A DNA stretch of 64,000 bases, taken from NCBI GenBank assembly GCA_030180135.1, contig CM058238.1:89288619-89352618 (forward strand), read 5' to 3'. Positions 23,701 to 34,739 of the stretch are shown here, one piece after another. The position numbers and the translations under genes are program-made. Each line of letters starts with the position of its first letter. Positions within the stretch are counted from its first letter, which is position 1. Below the pieces are notes generated by a model. That model did no database searches. It worked only from the letters and a program-made list of their open reading frames with translations, and was not told where the DNA came from. Origin of the DNA: Orychophragmus violaceus. Taxonomy: Eukaryota; Streptophyta; Magnoliopsida; Brassicales; Brassicaceae.

Positions 23701-24060
23701 GAAAACAATCAGATGAACATGTGGAAGACTTTTTTGTCCACTCTATTGTGTACATAACTGCATATATGTGAATAGATATATACGACATGATTAATAGTTT
23801 GAAGTAGTTTTAAATTATGTTCATAAAATATAAATATATTAATAGAAATAATATTAACAAATTGATATTGAAATAATGATTTTTACATGAATTAACTTTT
23901 TCAAATGTCTTATTCTTTGTCGAATCTTCAACTAAACTGTCGAGTTTCAATTTTAATATTGTGCAACATACTTCAGGTCTATCTTCTGCTTTTAAAATAC
24001 TCTTGTGAAGGAATCTTGTAATTTAAGGCCAATTTGGGTTGTATGTAATCGTTATGAAAA
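20721..24060 (-). pseudogene. Helitron Rep C-terminal part and Pif1-like helicase, broken
   Basis: Recognisable minus-strand pieces: helicase C-terminus FPFRMRRKQFHVAFAFAM.INKNQKQTL (20721-20927); LKFKVGVPIMLLRNIDHRND (20924-21157); AKLIIWDEEPM, the Walker B-like motif, near 21790-21815; Rep region PDKELDSGLHEVVADMMMHG with SPCMQDIKCTNLFPKPFSDT (23431-23646); and the HUH motif in SLPHVHLIVFL at about 23700-23730. Stops and frameshifts separate every block. The protein would have nicked DNA and driven rolling-circle transposition. Confidence 0.88.
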
Positions 24061-24385
24061 GATCTGAAAAAACCAAAATACTTTCATGTAATCGTTGTCA
24101 TATATCTTGGACCACCAATAAATGAAGACGGAAATTTTATTTTTTTCTTTGGTTAGACAAATCGGCATCTCCTTTGGACGAAGCTTCTTTTAGTTTGTTG
24201 TAATTTTCACATTGGAGCTTTTTTAATTTTGTCGTAAATACCTTAGTCGATTTGATTCAATCATGGTGTATACATCCACCATAAATGCTGAAATAAATTT
24301 CCATACATGACAATAGTCGGAGATTTATTAAAAAAAGTTCAAAATTCGAAACGCAATTTTTTTCCGCATTGTGATCTTTTTCCAC

Positions 24386-25367
24386 GGAGTGCCTTTGAGA
24401 GGATTTCTCTCACCTTCTTCTCTCTCTCTCGGCTTCTTGTCTGAACCTTCTCCCTTGCCTCTCCGGTGCTCTTCGCCGGAGAGGGCTGCCTCTTTTTTTC
24501 TCCTTTCCATGGGCCTGCTCTTCACATGCGGCTAAGCTCCCCTTTGTAAGGCTAGGTGGCGAGTCCAAGCGGCGGTTACTCGCGGTGATACGGCAAGGCG
24601 GGCTTCTCGAGGCGACGCGCTTGCTCCTCCGATCTGTGGGGACCAGATCTGGAGTCAAGCGTCTCCCCAAGTGTCGTTTTCCGGCTGTCCCTGCTCTTGT
24701 CCTCCGGTGGTGCTTTCCCTCCTCTCTCCGGTGCTGGAGCTCTGTTACGATTTGGTCTGTTTTCCGGCTGGTGGTTTCTTTGGAGTTGGTGGTTGCACGG
24801 TCGTTGGGTTCGTCTCTCCTCTCTCCTGCTCGCTAGAGGACGGTGGCAGTGTGGAGGTGCGGCTTTCGCGGCGGTCGTGGTGGACCGACTATGACGGGGG
24901 AAGCTCGCCATTCGTCTAGGCATCGCACCCGGCGGTGGACCGACAATGACGACGGCGAGTAGGCTCCTCTCCTCTCCCCTGTTTAGGCATCACTGCTCGT
25001 GCACCGAGTATCCGGGTTTCCTCTCTTCGGTTTTCTTCTCCAGTGTTCTCTGCTCTCGGTTTCTCTCGGCGGTGGCGGTGTATCGTACTATCTGGATGGC
25101 GCCGATCTCCGGTGTGTTGGTCTACGGTTCGATCAGAAATTCCTTGGCGGCGGCTTCGTCTTTTGCTAGGGTTTCTGGCTCTCGGGCCTATTTTGGGCTA
25201 GTCTTAATTTGTGGTTTGGGTTTAGAGGAGCCCATTAGGGGTTTATTTAGGGCCTGGTTTTTTTCTTTGTTTTTGTTTTCTTTTATTTTTGTTTTCCTTT
25301 TCTTTTAATTCTTGCTTTTCTATGTAACAAATTTTTTTTTTTAATATGAATGCCCTTTAAAAAAAAA
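24386..25367 (+). mobile_element. Sadhu-like poly(A) retroposon inside the Helitron
   Basis: About 980 bp flanked by the 15-bp duplication GTGATCTTTTTCCAC (24371-24385 and 25368-25382), ending in a T-rich stretch and an A tract. It is much more GC-rich than its surroundings, so it shows long chance frames on both strands; none resembles a known protein. Length, tail and TSD match the element at 648-18648. Sequence around 24640-24690 (GACCAGATCTGG then GCGTCTCCCCAA) is shared in antisense with 35330-35370. Confidence 0.85.
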
Positions 25368-25502
25368 GTGATCTTTTTCCACGTCCTTCTGTTGGTGTCA
25401 ACAAAGTCCATGTGTATGCCTAGCATGTATTTAAGACTATTAAAGTATTACATTTAACAATTTACAATGACAAATCATATAATAGTTTAACCATTGAAAT
25501 AT

Positions 25503-26320
25503 TCATACTAACCTGAAACCGTGTTCGCTGTATGAAAATACCAAAGGATATTGCAGTAATAAATATGCAGGATACAATTCACTTATTCTCTTTAATTTGC
25601 ACGATTTACTTTGAATAATAACATCACACGATTTTATACCCGTTTGAAAATCTTTTGGTATTAGTCTAGCCACTTTATATGTTGTTAGTAAAATTATGGG
25701 TCCTACCATCTCTTTCTCTTTTACTTGGAATTCTAAGTTTTATACTTTCCATATTTTTTGTCAAGTCTATTGAGTTTCTTACTTATCTAAAAAAACTCAC
25801 GTGAGAATTGTTATTATCCAACATTATCTTGATCATATCCACTAATTTGACCTATTTTTTTCAATTGAACTAGTCTTCTTGAAAATTTAAACCAACATAA
25901 TAACATAAAGAACACGATAAAAATATACATGTAAAAATTATTGAAATAATTACATGTAAACCTTTATTCGATTATTCGTTTCATTATGGCAATCATGAAC
26001 ATAGTTACAAAAAATTGGATCTTGATAAGGATTTGGTAACATATCTCTAATATTATGGTAGTTTTCACCTTGTAATTGAAACTAATATTGTCATTTTCCA
26101 TTGTTAAATGTGTGGTTCACTTTTCTGCCAAACGAAGTGAATGCAAATATCATATTATAAGCTCTAATAATCTGTTGACAAAAAAAAAGCTCTAATAATC
26201 TCCCAAAATTTTTTGTTATCATCATCGCTATTACACAACAATGCAAGCAATGTAGAAAGAGGTGTTTTAAGAATATGAATGTCAACCCATATTTACAACA
26301 CATTGAGAATGGCTGCACTT
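25503..26320 (-). pseudogene. Helitron Rep N-terminal part, broken
   Basis: Two blocks. At 26091-26320 the frame ends IRAYNMIFAFTSFGRKVNHT, followed in another frame by FQLQGENYHNIRDMLPNPYQ. At 25503-25709 there is DVIIQSKSCKLKRISELYPA followed by YLLLQYPLVFSYSEHGFRL. Both match the conserved N-terminal region of plant Helitron helicase-like proteins. They are separated from the HUH block by the inserted retroposon and by indels. Confidence 0.88.
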
Positions 26321-26350
26321 TCGATCCTGTTTTATTTACACTACATCAAT

Positions 26351-26741
26351 CCAATAAAATCAGTACGTATACTTTGGTTTACTAATTTATTCGTCAAAAC
26401 ATTTAATTCATGATAAGAGTTTTGATTCTTCTCACTGCTGCCATCTCAATTATAATTTACCACTGAAATGCCTTTAAAACATTTTGTTATTTCCTCTTTA
26501 ATTAACCCATGTGCAGAAACTGTGATCCATTGTATTTGTGTATGTGTGAATTGATAACTCAAGACATACTGAATTAGCTTTATATAACAAACTCTCACAT
26601 AACTTTCAAAGACTACTAACAAACAAGTATATAATTTACTCAAGTGGATCATTTTTTTCTTCGTGCAGCCTGAAAAATTCCAATAACAAAAGAGGGGGCC
26701 GAGAAAGCGAGCAAAACAATAATTTTGTGTGCCATTCGAAT
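26351..26741. other. Helitron 5' end and RGXT4 3' flank
   Basis: No credible gene. The Helitron 5' terminus must lie here or just to the left. The last part should be the 3' UTR of the minus-strand xylosyltransferase, so the Helitron ends within a few hundred bases of that gene's stop codon. Confidence 0.5.
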
Positions 26742-28484
26742 TTACTCTAGTTTTCCTAATGGGGACTCAAGAGCATGATCATCCACTAACCATAGACCAA
26801 AGTCACGGAACCGTTTGATCTTCTTGTCAAAACCAAGAATGTAGTTATTGTGGATTATGACATGCTTACCCTTTGTCTCCTTAACCCATGTCTTGTTCTT
26901 GAAGTACAATCCTCCTGTTGGGAAAGCTGCCTGAGAAAGCAAGTAGAGATCCACCTGCACAACACAAGATGCCAATAATAAGAGCTGAGATTGAAAAACA
27001 AATATCATAATCCAAGATTAGAGTAGTTATGAGTAGCTAAGGTGCTAGATAAAGAAGAATCTCAGAGCACCAAAAGGTTCATTCTTTTCAGAGGTTTTCT
27101 TTTAGGCCACAATCTCATAGAACCCAACAATTGTGTAATAAAAGATTGAGACCAGTTAAACAGCAAGTTTTTTGTTTTACTGTGGAAAGTGGAGGAAGCA
27201 ACATACCTGATGAGCTGTTTTGTTAAGTGCCCAGTTAAAAGCAGGCTGATCATTTGCTTTCTTTGCTTTGGACCAAGGTTGTTCTTGAAGTTCCTCAATC
27301 CATTTCTTCATTAGAAGCTTTGCGCCATTAGTGGGACGCAAGAAAATCATGCAGCTACATATGTAAGGCCTTCCCTTTTTACCCGGAGGTGGTAAAGCAT
27401 GAGAGTGATCCAATGGCTTAATCTGGCACCAATATCAACAAGGTAGTAAATAATCTGACTGCAGACATGTCAAGAAGATGTGTGAGGATATTACATACTG
27501 CAGTCATGTCATCCATGAAGTATGCATCATGGCTTCCTTCCAAATACTGGAACGGATCTTGCAACCAGACCATATCAACATCATTGTACATAACATTGTA
27601 ACCTAGCTCCAAAATTTGCAAGAGATGTTGCGGCCTCCGTGATGTGAAATTGAAGAAACCCTAAGATTTGGATATGGATTCATACAAATTTGATCAAAAT
27701 CAGAAAGAAAAATGGTACTACATCCGCAACTTTACCATCTCTTGTTATTCATAAGATCAGCCATGAATTTACCAAAAACACAGCTCAAACCCAAAACCTC
27801 GAGGGACTACACAAACTTATGATTCGAGTAACCAGTGAAGTAACACTAGCTATTCAATGAACATCCAAGAACTAAGTGAATCTGTATTATAACAACTAAG
27901 CCATTTACAGCTAAGAAAAATCCATAACATACGAGTTTCTAAGCTATTTTCAGCCAAGTTAGAGATGAAACTATGTGCGGAGATTATACCTGGGAACCGA
28001 ATTTGTGTGCGGTCTGAGAATCCAGCGCCGGAGGGATGAGAACGGCGTGACCAGGCCACTTTTCGTTAACCTTGTATAGAGTAGCATAATCCTCAGCGAT
28101 CACAAGGACTTTGTCCTGATGCTTCTGCCTCGAAACACTAATCAACCAGTTGTTGAGAAAAAGCAAGTAAGGATAGCTCACTGCGCAGACGATGACAGTC
28201 CCGTTCTTAGCTACGAATTTGGCGGCTTGAGCGAGGGAATAGTCACGCCATTTGGTGTGCGAAGAAGAAGAGCTTACGTTTGGAAACGGGAATAAAGGAG
28301 ATCCAGCCCAGGGTAAGAATACACCAAGGAGAACGAGGAGAGCTAGAAGGAGGAGGAGACCGTTGCGGCTGAGTACGGAGATTTGACGGCTTGAGACTGA
28401 AGAATTTGAAAGAGGAGAGGAAGAGAAAGGGTTTGAGAATGGGTTTTGGATGGGACGCTGGTGAAGGTACTGTTGCTGCGCCAT
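26742..28484 (-). CDS. RGXT4: RG-II xylosyltransferase, RGXT4/MGP4-like (GT77)
   Basis: Four exons, all joined in phase 0 at GT-AG introns: 28484-27990, 27660-27499, 27422-27207 and 26954-26742, giving about 361 residues. The start is MAQQQYLHQRPIQNP; frames reaching further upstream are leader. Residues 40-65 form a signal anchor (LLLLLALLVLLGVFLPW), so it is a type II Golgi protein. The DxD box is in YNVMYNDVDMVWLQDP, followed by DAYFMDDM, SCMIFLRPTNGAKLL and the C-terminal IIHNNYILGF. Members transfer xylose from UDP-xylose to fucose on pectic rhamnogalacturonan II. Close similarity over the whole length and the RTNLB7 neighbour point to the At4g01220 ortholog. No defect is seen. Confidence 0.9.
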
Positions 28485-29085
28485 TCTTGTAGCAGGAGAC
28501 GAAACAATTTTGGGAGAGAGACAGAGATGTATTATAAACAGATTTGGGAGAAATTTGAGTGAAGAAGACAGTGTAGATCTGATGATGATGTGGTGTGGAG
28601 GGAGAGATCTCAAACAGAAGAAGAACAATGGCGATTTAGAATACTATTTTTTTCAATTTAATTTTAATCCTTTTTGTAATCGGGTTATATTGTTGGATCT
28701 GTCGGTGTCAAATGGGCTTTGAAACCAGGCCCATTGCCTGCCGTATCAGCTGTAAAACAGAGTAAAAGCTTCTGCAAAACAGAATTAACAGAATGGAAAA
28801 CAGAGCAGTTATATCAAAATAGCAGTTTTTTCCCGACCAAAAAAATATCTTGCAGCCGAACCAGGTTTCCAATAACGATACAAGACTGGTTTTGATTGTT
28901 TCATATCATAAAGGCTCAACGCATTTTATATCCACACAAAAAATAGTTTAGATGGCTTGAGGAGGAAGTAACCAAAACCACATTAACAGAGGAAACGATT
29001 TGGACCCTCCCAAAAAAAGGAATGAATAAATGAACTAAACTAGGTTAATCGAATCTAATTCGATTTCGATTGTTTATTAGTTTGG
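28485..29085 (-). promoter_or_regulatory. RGXT4 leader and promoter; RTNLB7 3' flank
   Basis: No gene. About 150 bp upstream of the RGXT4 ATG is pyrimidine-rich on the coding strand, as expected for a leader. With all genes on the minus strand, this 600-bp gap must serve as RGXT4 promoter and RTNLB7 terminator. Confidence 0.55.
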
Positions 29086-30269
29086 CTAATGATGCATCTT
29101 ACTTAAAACCTTGGCTTCAAAAACTTGGTAATGCTTCTTCATCTCAATCACAGCCTTCTCAGCAATTGGATCAATCTCATCTTCAAACTTCTCATATAGC
29201 ATTGGCACCGTGTGAATCAATACAAAGCCTGTGGATATCAACAGTAAACTATTAAGACATAATCTCTAAACAGATAAACAAGAGTATGAGAACCAGTGTT
29301 GTATATGCTTACAGATGTAGATCAATGACAAGAAGCTGAACCAGTTTCCGATGATCGATAAGAGCCAAAGTCCTATGAGTGCCTTTTGTTTCAGAAATAA
29401 ATAAACAAGTCCATAAATCATTTCAGAGACTTACTGATCTAAGAAAAAGACTTTAGAAACTCAGGAAAAAAGTAGTACCAGTGCAAAGTTCTTGATGTCT
29501 CTCTCTAACGCAATGCTCCTTAAGGTTGCAAAAGCACAGTTAATCTCAAAAGTCAATGCAGAAGCAGCTTGGAGTAATGGCTTCTCAGGGATGTAAATAT
29601 CCATTATGTTCTCTGGAGATCTATTAATGATAATTGAAAGTTCTCATATTAGCAAACAAGGAATCAGGTCTTACTTGCATATTTCTAAGGAAAAAAATAG
29701 GAAGCTTTACCTGTTGAGGACATTGGACCAGAGGAATGAGAGAAGCAGAAAGAGGATCGATCCACGACTAACAAATGTGAGAAGACGACAATGACCGTAT
29801 CCAAACAAGAACCAAATCACAGTCACTGCACTGAGTAATCCTGCGGTGACCTTCTTGTCCCTCCATAGCAACACATCAGCAGCTTCAACAAATTACCCCC
29901 AACCACTTGGTGATTAGGTCACACTTTTCAATCACAATGAATCTCTATATTTAAATAATCTGAATCCTAATTACCATCACATCATATACTGAAATTGCCG
30001 TAACCAAATGCTCTAAATCTGTGATAAATGAAAATCGAACGAGTGTAGAGAGTGTTCGTACGTTTACCTCCGCCGAGAACCATGTGGATCGGTCGTTCTC
30101 TTCCAAACATCCGGTAGATCGGAGCATTGATGGGAATGGGAGAATCCGGTTTCTCGCTATCAGTATCTGACGAGGAAAGCGAATCCATACCGTTAATATC
30201 CTCTGGTACGATGTTTTTCATCAACGGTTCCTCCAATGGTCCGACGATCTCGAGCTTCTCTTCCTCCAT
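29086..30269 (-). CDS. RTNLB7: Reticulon-like protein, RTNLB7-like
   Basis: Five exons with GT-AG junctions: 30269-30068, 29882-29711, 29620-29479, 29382-29313 and 29228-29086, giving about 242 residues with one open frame. The acidic N-terminus (MEEEKLEIVGPLEEPL) leads into the reticulon domain: RMFGRERPIHMVLGGG, ADVLLWRDKK, a long hydrophobic hairpin (TAGLLSAVTVIWFLFGYG), a second (SILFLLLSFLWSN), then LLSIIGNWFSFLSLIYICF and the conserved LIHTVPMLYEKFEDEID. It ends KVLSKMHH. Reticulons bend and tubulate endoplasmic reticulum membrane. Length, exon layout and place between the RGXT4-like and methyltransferase genes match At4g01230. Confidence 0.9.
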
Positions 30270-30682
30270 CCTGCTGGTGTTTCTTCTCCGATTTCGAAAT
30301 CTCTCCCCAAATCCAGAACTTTTACGTGTCGATGTAGCTGAATCGAGAAATATAGAAGCAAAGCTGTTTATATACTTCGCGAGCCTAGTGGTTCGTTACG
30401 CCCGATCCTGGTGGTTCGGAGATAAAAGAGGAGACCCTCTTCCTCGTACAGAGAGTTACTTCCTTAAGTAAAACAGTGTTGTTCTTTGTTTCTAGTCACA
30501 AAAAGCTGCATCATTCTGAAACCTACAGTATATCTTCTTATTACAAACATAGGGTCAGATATATAACACATTTTATTAGTAGAAATGACAACAGGAACAT
30601 ATAATCAAACTATATATTACTGCATTTTGACATATTCCATTACAAAGGCAATAGAAAATACAAAACACTATGCAATAATGAA
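30270..30682 (-). promoter_or_regulatory. RTNLB7 promoter and methyltransferase 3' flank
   Basis: About 410 bp with no gene: leader and promoter of the reticulon gene, and probable 3' UTR of the next gene upstream. Confidence 0.5.
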
Positions 30683-32113
30683 TCATCTAAAGGGTCTTGG
30701 AGGTTTCTCTAACACAGCAGAGAAGAAAACTTCCTTATCATCTTTATCTCTCTTAGGCACCACAACCCACTTATGTCTCCTATACCTCAAAGCTTTGAAC
30801 GCTTCAATGTAATCATTCAAATCCTCTTTCAGACAAAAGAAACCATCTATCCACAACAACCCACCAGGTCTTAAAACCCTGTCCCAATCAAACAGCACGA
30901 AATCAAGAAGTATCAGATCAATCCATCCATCAAGAAACCTCGTTGTGTGAATCATATCAAGCGTGCTGTCGAAGAACGGTAACCGTTGGTTCACGGTTAA
31001 GTACAATGGGACTAAACCACGTAGAGAGATCATCTCGTTGAATGGAGCTCCTAGGTTGATTGTTGCTGTTACAATAGTGACGTTACTTTCTCTCATCCTC
31101 GCTGCGAAAGTTCCTGTGCCAACGCTGAAATCCAATCCGATTCTAATCTCTCCCGGTTTGATTTCCAGTACTTCTTGTATCGAGAAATCAGCTGTTTGGT
31201 TTGTCTCTGGATCGAGTTCTCCTCGGTTAACCCATCTCGGAGATTCGTGATGCGTGAGGTTGAAGCAATCAGTGCATTTGAAGAACCCTTTTCTTGCTGT
31301 TGTGTTGCTAGCGAGACAAGCAAAGTTCTTGCATTTATACTGTCCCCATCTCACATTCCGATTATCCGGAAGCTTCCATAAAGACTCGTTGATGGGAAAC
31401 GGTTTATGATATAACTGCGGTGCTCGAGAGAAACACCGTCTTCTAGGCAACGGATCACATCCATGAACCATAAGCTTCTGAGCTAATCTCCAGTCGTCGT
31501 TACAGATTTCACCCACGTCGTAGTCCATATACTCTTCAAGATCTTTCTTCATCGCGAAACAAGCGTGTCCGATCGAAGTGAAAGTTCCATTAGCTCCCAT
31601 GAAATTCTGCTTTCCAAGCCGGTTTGGTTTGATCTTTATGTATTTCTTGATCTCTTCTCTCATAAAATGCTCGCCAGGGTCACCGTTCCGCTGCTTCAAA
31701 GGATGATCAGCCACAAATCTTTCTTCAAACGAAGGCAGTTCCATATGAACTGACTGAATCAGTGAAAGAACATCCGCAAGAAAAGCTACATGTCTAAACA
31801 TGGATCCCGGAGCTGATGAATCAGATGATGGAGCAGAGGAAGCTTGTAAAGCCTTGAGATCATCCATTTCTTGGTGGATTTTGAAAATGGCGGATTCGAC
31901 TGTCTTTCTCATTTGGCTTCCGATGTTATAGAAGTCGCCTTCAAAGCTTCCATGATTGTTACAGAACCGATCAGAGAATCTTAGTGGTGTGATGTAATTG
32001 AACTTAGCCAAAGTAACTATTGAGATGAGAAAAGCTAAACCAGCCAATACATAGATGGGTCTGTTGATGCCATTGAAAGCTCTAATCTTTGATAATACGT
32101 TTGTCTTCCCCAT
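30683..32113 (-). CDS. SAM-dependent methyltransferase, At4g01240-like
   Basis: A single-exon frame of 476 residues starting MGKTNVLSKIRAFNGINRPI. Residues about 20-38 (YVLAGLAFLISIVTLAKF) form a signal anchor, so a type II Golgi or ER membrane protein is likely. The C-terminal half is a class I methyltransferase: motif I IGLDFSVGTGTFAARM (D328), then VTIVTATINLGAPFN, DMIHTTRFLDGW and RVLRPGGLLWIDGFFC. The middle has Cys-rich CKNFACLASN and CTDCFNL. Relatives are plant-specific membrane methyltransferases of poorly known substrate. A purine/pyrimidine-rich leader and possible 5' intron precede it. Position beside RTNLB7 supports orthology to At4g01240. Confidence 0.88.
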   Translation of the reverse strand: MGKTNVLSKIRAFNGINRPIYVLAGLAFLISIVTLAKFNYITPLRFSDRFCNNHGSFEGDFYNIGSQMRKTVESAIFKIHQEMDDLKALQASSAPSSDSSAPGSMFRHVAFLADVLSLIQSVHMELPSFEERFVADHPLKQRNGDPGEHFMREEIKKYIKIKPNRLGKQNFMGANGTFTSIGHACFAMKKDLEEYMDYDVGEICNDDWRLAQKLMVHGCDPLPRRRCFSRAPQLYHKPFPINESLWKLPDNRNVRWGQYKCKNFACLASNTTARKGFFKCTDCFNLTHHESPRWVNRGELDPETNQTADFSIQEVLEIKPGEIRIGLDFSVGTGTFAARMRESNVTIVTATINLGAPFNEMISLRGLVPLYLTVNQRLPFFDSTLDMIHTTRFLDGWIDLILLDFVLFDWDRVLRPGGLLWIDGFFCLKEDLNDYIEAFKALRYRRHKWVVVPKRDKDDKEVFFSAVLEKPPRPFR

Positions 32114-32611
32114 CCTTCAAACTCTGTACAGACACAAAATCAACACAAACCCAAAACAAAAACTAGAAACTGATTGAACAACATTAGCAGATATGTAATA
32201 ACATCTTCCCATTTGAACTGGATACAAAAAGGAATTCATAAAACAAAACCATCCTCTTTTGTCTTTCTACAAATATAACTCGAATGAGGACGCAAAGTCT
32301 GGTTTCAGAGGTAAAGTTAAGAACTTTAACTTCATCTTCATGTTATCTTGCCGTTTACCTAGGGATTAGTGGAGTTAATTTAATCCTTGGAAAATTATAT
32401 AATTTCAACATACTTAATCCACAAGCGTAAGATGCACATGGAGACTTCTAAAGTTTTTAGAATCCCACGACGGTATAAGGCCAAAACCCCCTAGAAAAGT
32501 TGCAGAATTTATGGAGGAAATTAATAGATTAAACAGTGAATTTAGAAGCAAGTAATGAGAAAGCCGACTCCTATGGATCCAAAGCATATGATCCAGATTA
32601 TCAAAATAATA

Positions 32612-32725
32612 TTAGTTTACAGCTAGTTCAAAATTCTCTATTACCGGAGAGTCACCGGGAACGATGGGTTCCAGATTCATGGGGAAGGATGGCGGAAGTA
32701 CGATCTCCGCTGCCGAAGACGCCAT
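32612..32725 (-). CDS. Short ORF upstream of the methyltransferase (uORF or first exon)
   Basis: A minus-strand ATG at 32725 opens a 37-codon frame beginning MASSAAEIVLPPSFPMNLEP and closing with TAA at 32612. A GT donor follows GACTCTCCG within it, and the methyltransferase ATG at 32113 is preceded by AG acceptors, so it could be a spliced leader exon, an upstream ORF or the start of a separate small gene. Base composition changes from the AT-rich flank to a coding-like GC-richer block. I do not recognise the peptide. Confidence 0.35.
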   Translation of the reverse strand: MASSAAEIVLPPSFPMNLEPIVPGDSPVIENFELAVN

Positions 32726-33004
32726 TTTTCACTAGCCGCCGGTGAGAAACAACCGGAGATATGCAACGGTGAATGAGAACTTCAGATTTGCCGAGTGATC
32801 ATAATTTTTATTTATGAGTCCCTTTATTTTTGCCCTTTCTCTTAATTTTGTTGTGACAGGTTATATTACCAGATTTACCCCTATATTTCCGAAATTATAT
32901 ATGTTACATATCTTATAATTAAAATTAATCACAGAATCATTTTACACTAGATTAGTGTTTTCTTTTATAAAGGATTTTCGTAATATTTTTTTTTTGTTTT
33001 TTTT
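32726..33004. promoter_or_regulatory. Promoter region upstream of the methyltransferase unit
   Basis: No gene seen. The stretch is AT-rich with T runs and ends at the 8-bp duplication of the next retroposon. Confidence 0.4.
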
Positions 33005-33012
33005 ACAGAAGT

Positions 33013-34699
33013 GTTCAGACTTTTTGTTCTGTTTAGATGCTGCGGCTTGCCACCTTTTGCTTCGTTTGAATCCCGTGTTGTTTCTATATCTAATAAGCAC
33101 TAGATTCAACGACTATAGTTTTGTTTGGTTTTAATAAATCCTAATAATATCGGATATCTCACTACAAAAAATAAGGTCTATAGCATCATTTATAAAGTGT
33201 CAAAAAAATAATTGATGATAGTTAGAATCATTTATTGAAAATTGACATTAAATATATGATTTTAAATCATTTATAATAATTGATAGTATATTAAGTTGAT
33301 TAACATCATTTAAAATAAAACTGATACAAATTAGTATTAACTTACATCATTTTTAAAGAACTGACACGAATATCTGAATTTATATCAGTTGCCCAAATGA
33401 AACATTTGTTCAACTTTATTAGTATCACTTAACTAAAAGATATAAAATTAGTATCAATAATAAATGACACAACATATATGGTTTAACATCAATTATGTTA
33501 ATTGATACTTGCTTAATATCAGTTCACTCAAAATGATACAAATTTATAGTAAATTAAGTTTATCCCACATCGGTTGGAACAAGAAAAAGAAGCACAAACT
33601 TTTTCTATATATTAGATTAACATGTCTTCCATCTATATATGACAATTAGTTACATTACTAACAACTAATAGAAATATTTTTTATTTAAAAAATATCTAAG
33701 TTGCCAAAAATAAATTTTTAATAGATATTTATTCTATAAAGGAATATAAGATTAATAAATAAATATTTTAGTAGATATTTATTCTATAAAATAATATAAG
33801 GTTAATCATCGATTATTAATAAATAATACATTCATTTCGATCATTTATTAAAATGACATTAAATTTGGTATCACTTATTTATAATTGACATAACTATTAA
33901 ATCAATTAACATAAATGATGTAAATATTTAAAATCAATTGTTAGAACTGAAACTAATGTTTATATCATTTATTTTGATTGATGCGAGTTTTAACATCACT
34001 TATAGCAAGTGATATAAATTAATGTCACTTAAACAAAATGATGAGAATAGTTGCATCAATAAGTTTTAAATGATACAAGTATTAGAGTCATCACTTCCAG
34101 AGTCATTTATATTAGTGATGTAAATTCATTTGCATCAATCAAAAAATGATGTTAATAAATAAAATAAATGATGTAACACGTTGTATTTCTTGTAGTGTCT
34201 CTTCTGGTCTCAACCGGAAGATCCGATCTTCTCTCTGGCACTTTTCCATCGCGATGTTGTTACCTTCTTTCTCCTTTCTTCTAGAGATGCCAAGCACTTA
34301 GGGTCGTTGGTTCGATGGCCTGATCGAGTTGAACGGGCTCGACCGGTACAAATTCGTTTCTGATCTAATCCAGTTAAGGGTTAGTTTACATGAAGTGCAC
34401 AAATCAGTCGAGGTGAAGCAACGGCGAAAGAGTAGATTTGATATGCAACAGTCGATGATGGTTTGGGTGGGCGAAATCGGCAGAGCTCTGACGCTGAAGC
34501 GGCGTAAGCACTTACGAGTCCTGAAGCGTGTTTCGTGTCTATCCAAACAACGTTTCTGCGGTTTTATATTCGATGGGCCTTAGCCCAAATTGCTTTCTCT
34601 TCATGTTTTATCCTTCGTCTGTTGGACTCTGTATTGCTATGTAATAATGCCTTTGGGCCAAATGAATCAAATGAGGTTGCCGACTAAAAAATTAAAAAA
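33013..34699 (+). mobile_element. Sadhu-like retroposon split by a CACTA element
   Basis: The 8-mer ACAGAAGT occurs at 33005-33012 and at 34700-34707 straight after an A-rich tail. Removing the CACTA element leaves about 650 bp (33013-33159 and 34201-34699). The 3' end (CCTTTGGGCCAAATGA then GCCGACTAAAAA) resembles the end of the retroposon at 18600-18648. A length below 0.9 kb suggests 5' truncation, usual for such insertions. The short TSD makes this call weaker than the other two. Confidence 0.6.
33160..34197 (+). mobile_element. Non-autonomous CACTA (En/Spm) element
   Basis: Begins CACTACAAAAAATA at 33160 and ends TATTTCTTGTAGTG at 34197, inverted with one mismatch. A 3-bp TSD, TCT, lies at 33157-33159 and 34198-34200. 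The 1,038-bp interior has no ORF but many short subterminal motifs in both orientations (TGATGTAA, TGATACAA, ATCATTTAT), the usual transposase-binding layout of the superfamily. Confidence 0.92.
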
Positions 34700-34739
34700 A
34701 CAGAAGTAGAAAAAAAAACAAGTCAAACCCAAACATCTC

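Larger units (their letters stand above)
18968..26350 (-). mobile_element. Decayed autonomous-type Helitron (Rep/helicase)
   Basis: The 3' end is clear. On the minus strand a 10-bp stem with 2-nt loop (18978-18999, arms ACCCGCACTT and AAGTGCGGGT) is followed by CAAAAT and CTAG at 18968, then T. Upstream on the minus strand are Rep N-terminal sequence (about 26.0-26.3 kb), a linker/Rep part (25.5-25.7 kb), the HUH motif (23.7 kb), further Rep (23.4-23.65 kb) and Pif1-like helicase pieces (20.7-21.9 kb). All frames are broken. The 5' terminus (TC after A) was not located; 26350 is only an estimate. A Sadhu-like retroposon sits inside at 24386-25367. Confidence 0.85.

Noticed and set aside
24410..25308. 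Several 60-120 codon frames on both strands
   Set aside because: They overlap each other in a GC-rich retroposon, show repetitive Arg/Ser or Leu/Val composition and match no family I know.
26446..26652. A 68-codon minus-strand frame beside RGXT4, considered as the Helitron N-terminus
   Set aside because: It has no clear Helitron or host-protein resemblance and sits where the Helitron 5' end and RGXT4 3' UTR are expected.
28510..28722. A 70-codon plus-strand frame opposite the RGXT4 leader
   Set aside because: It overlaps the RGXT4 5' leader and promoter in antisense, with no family match.
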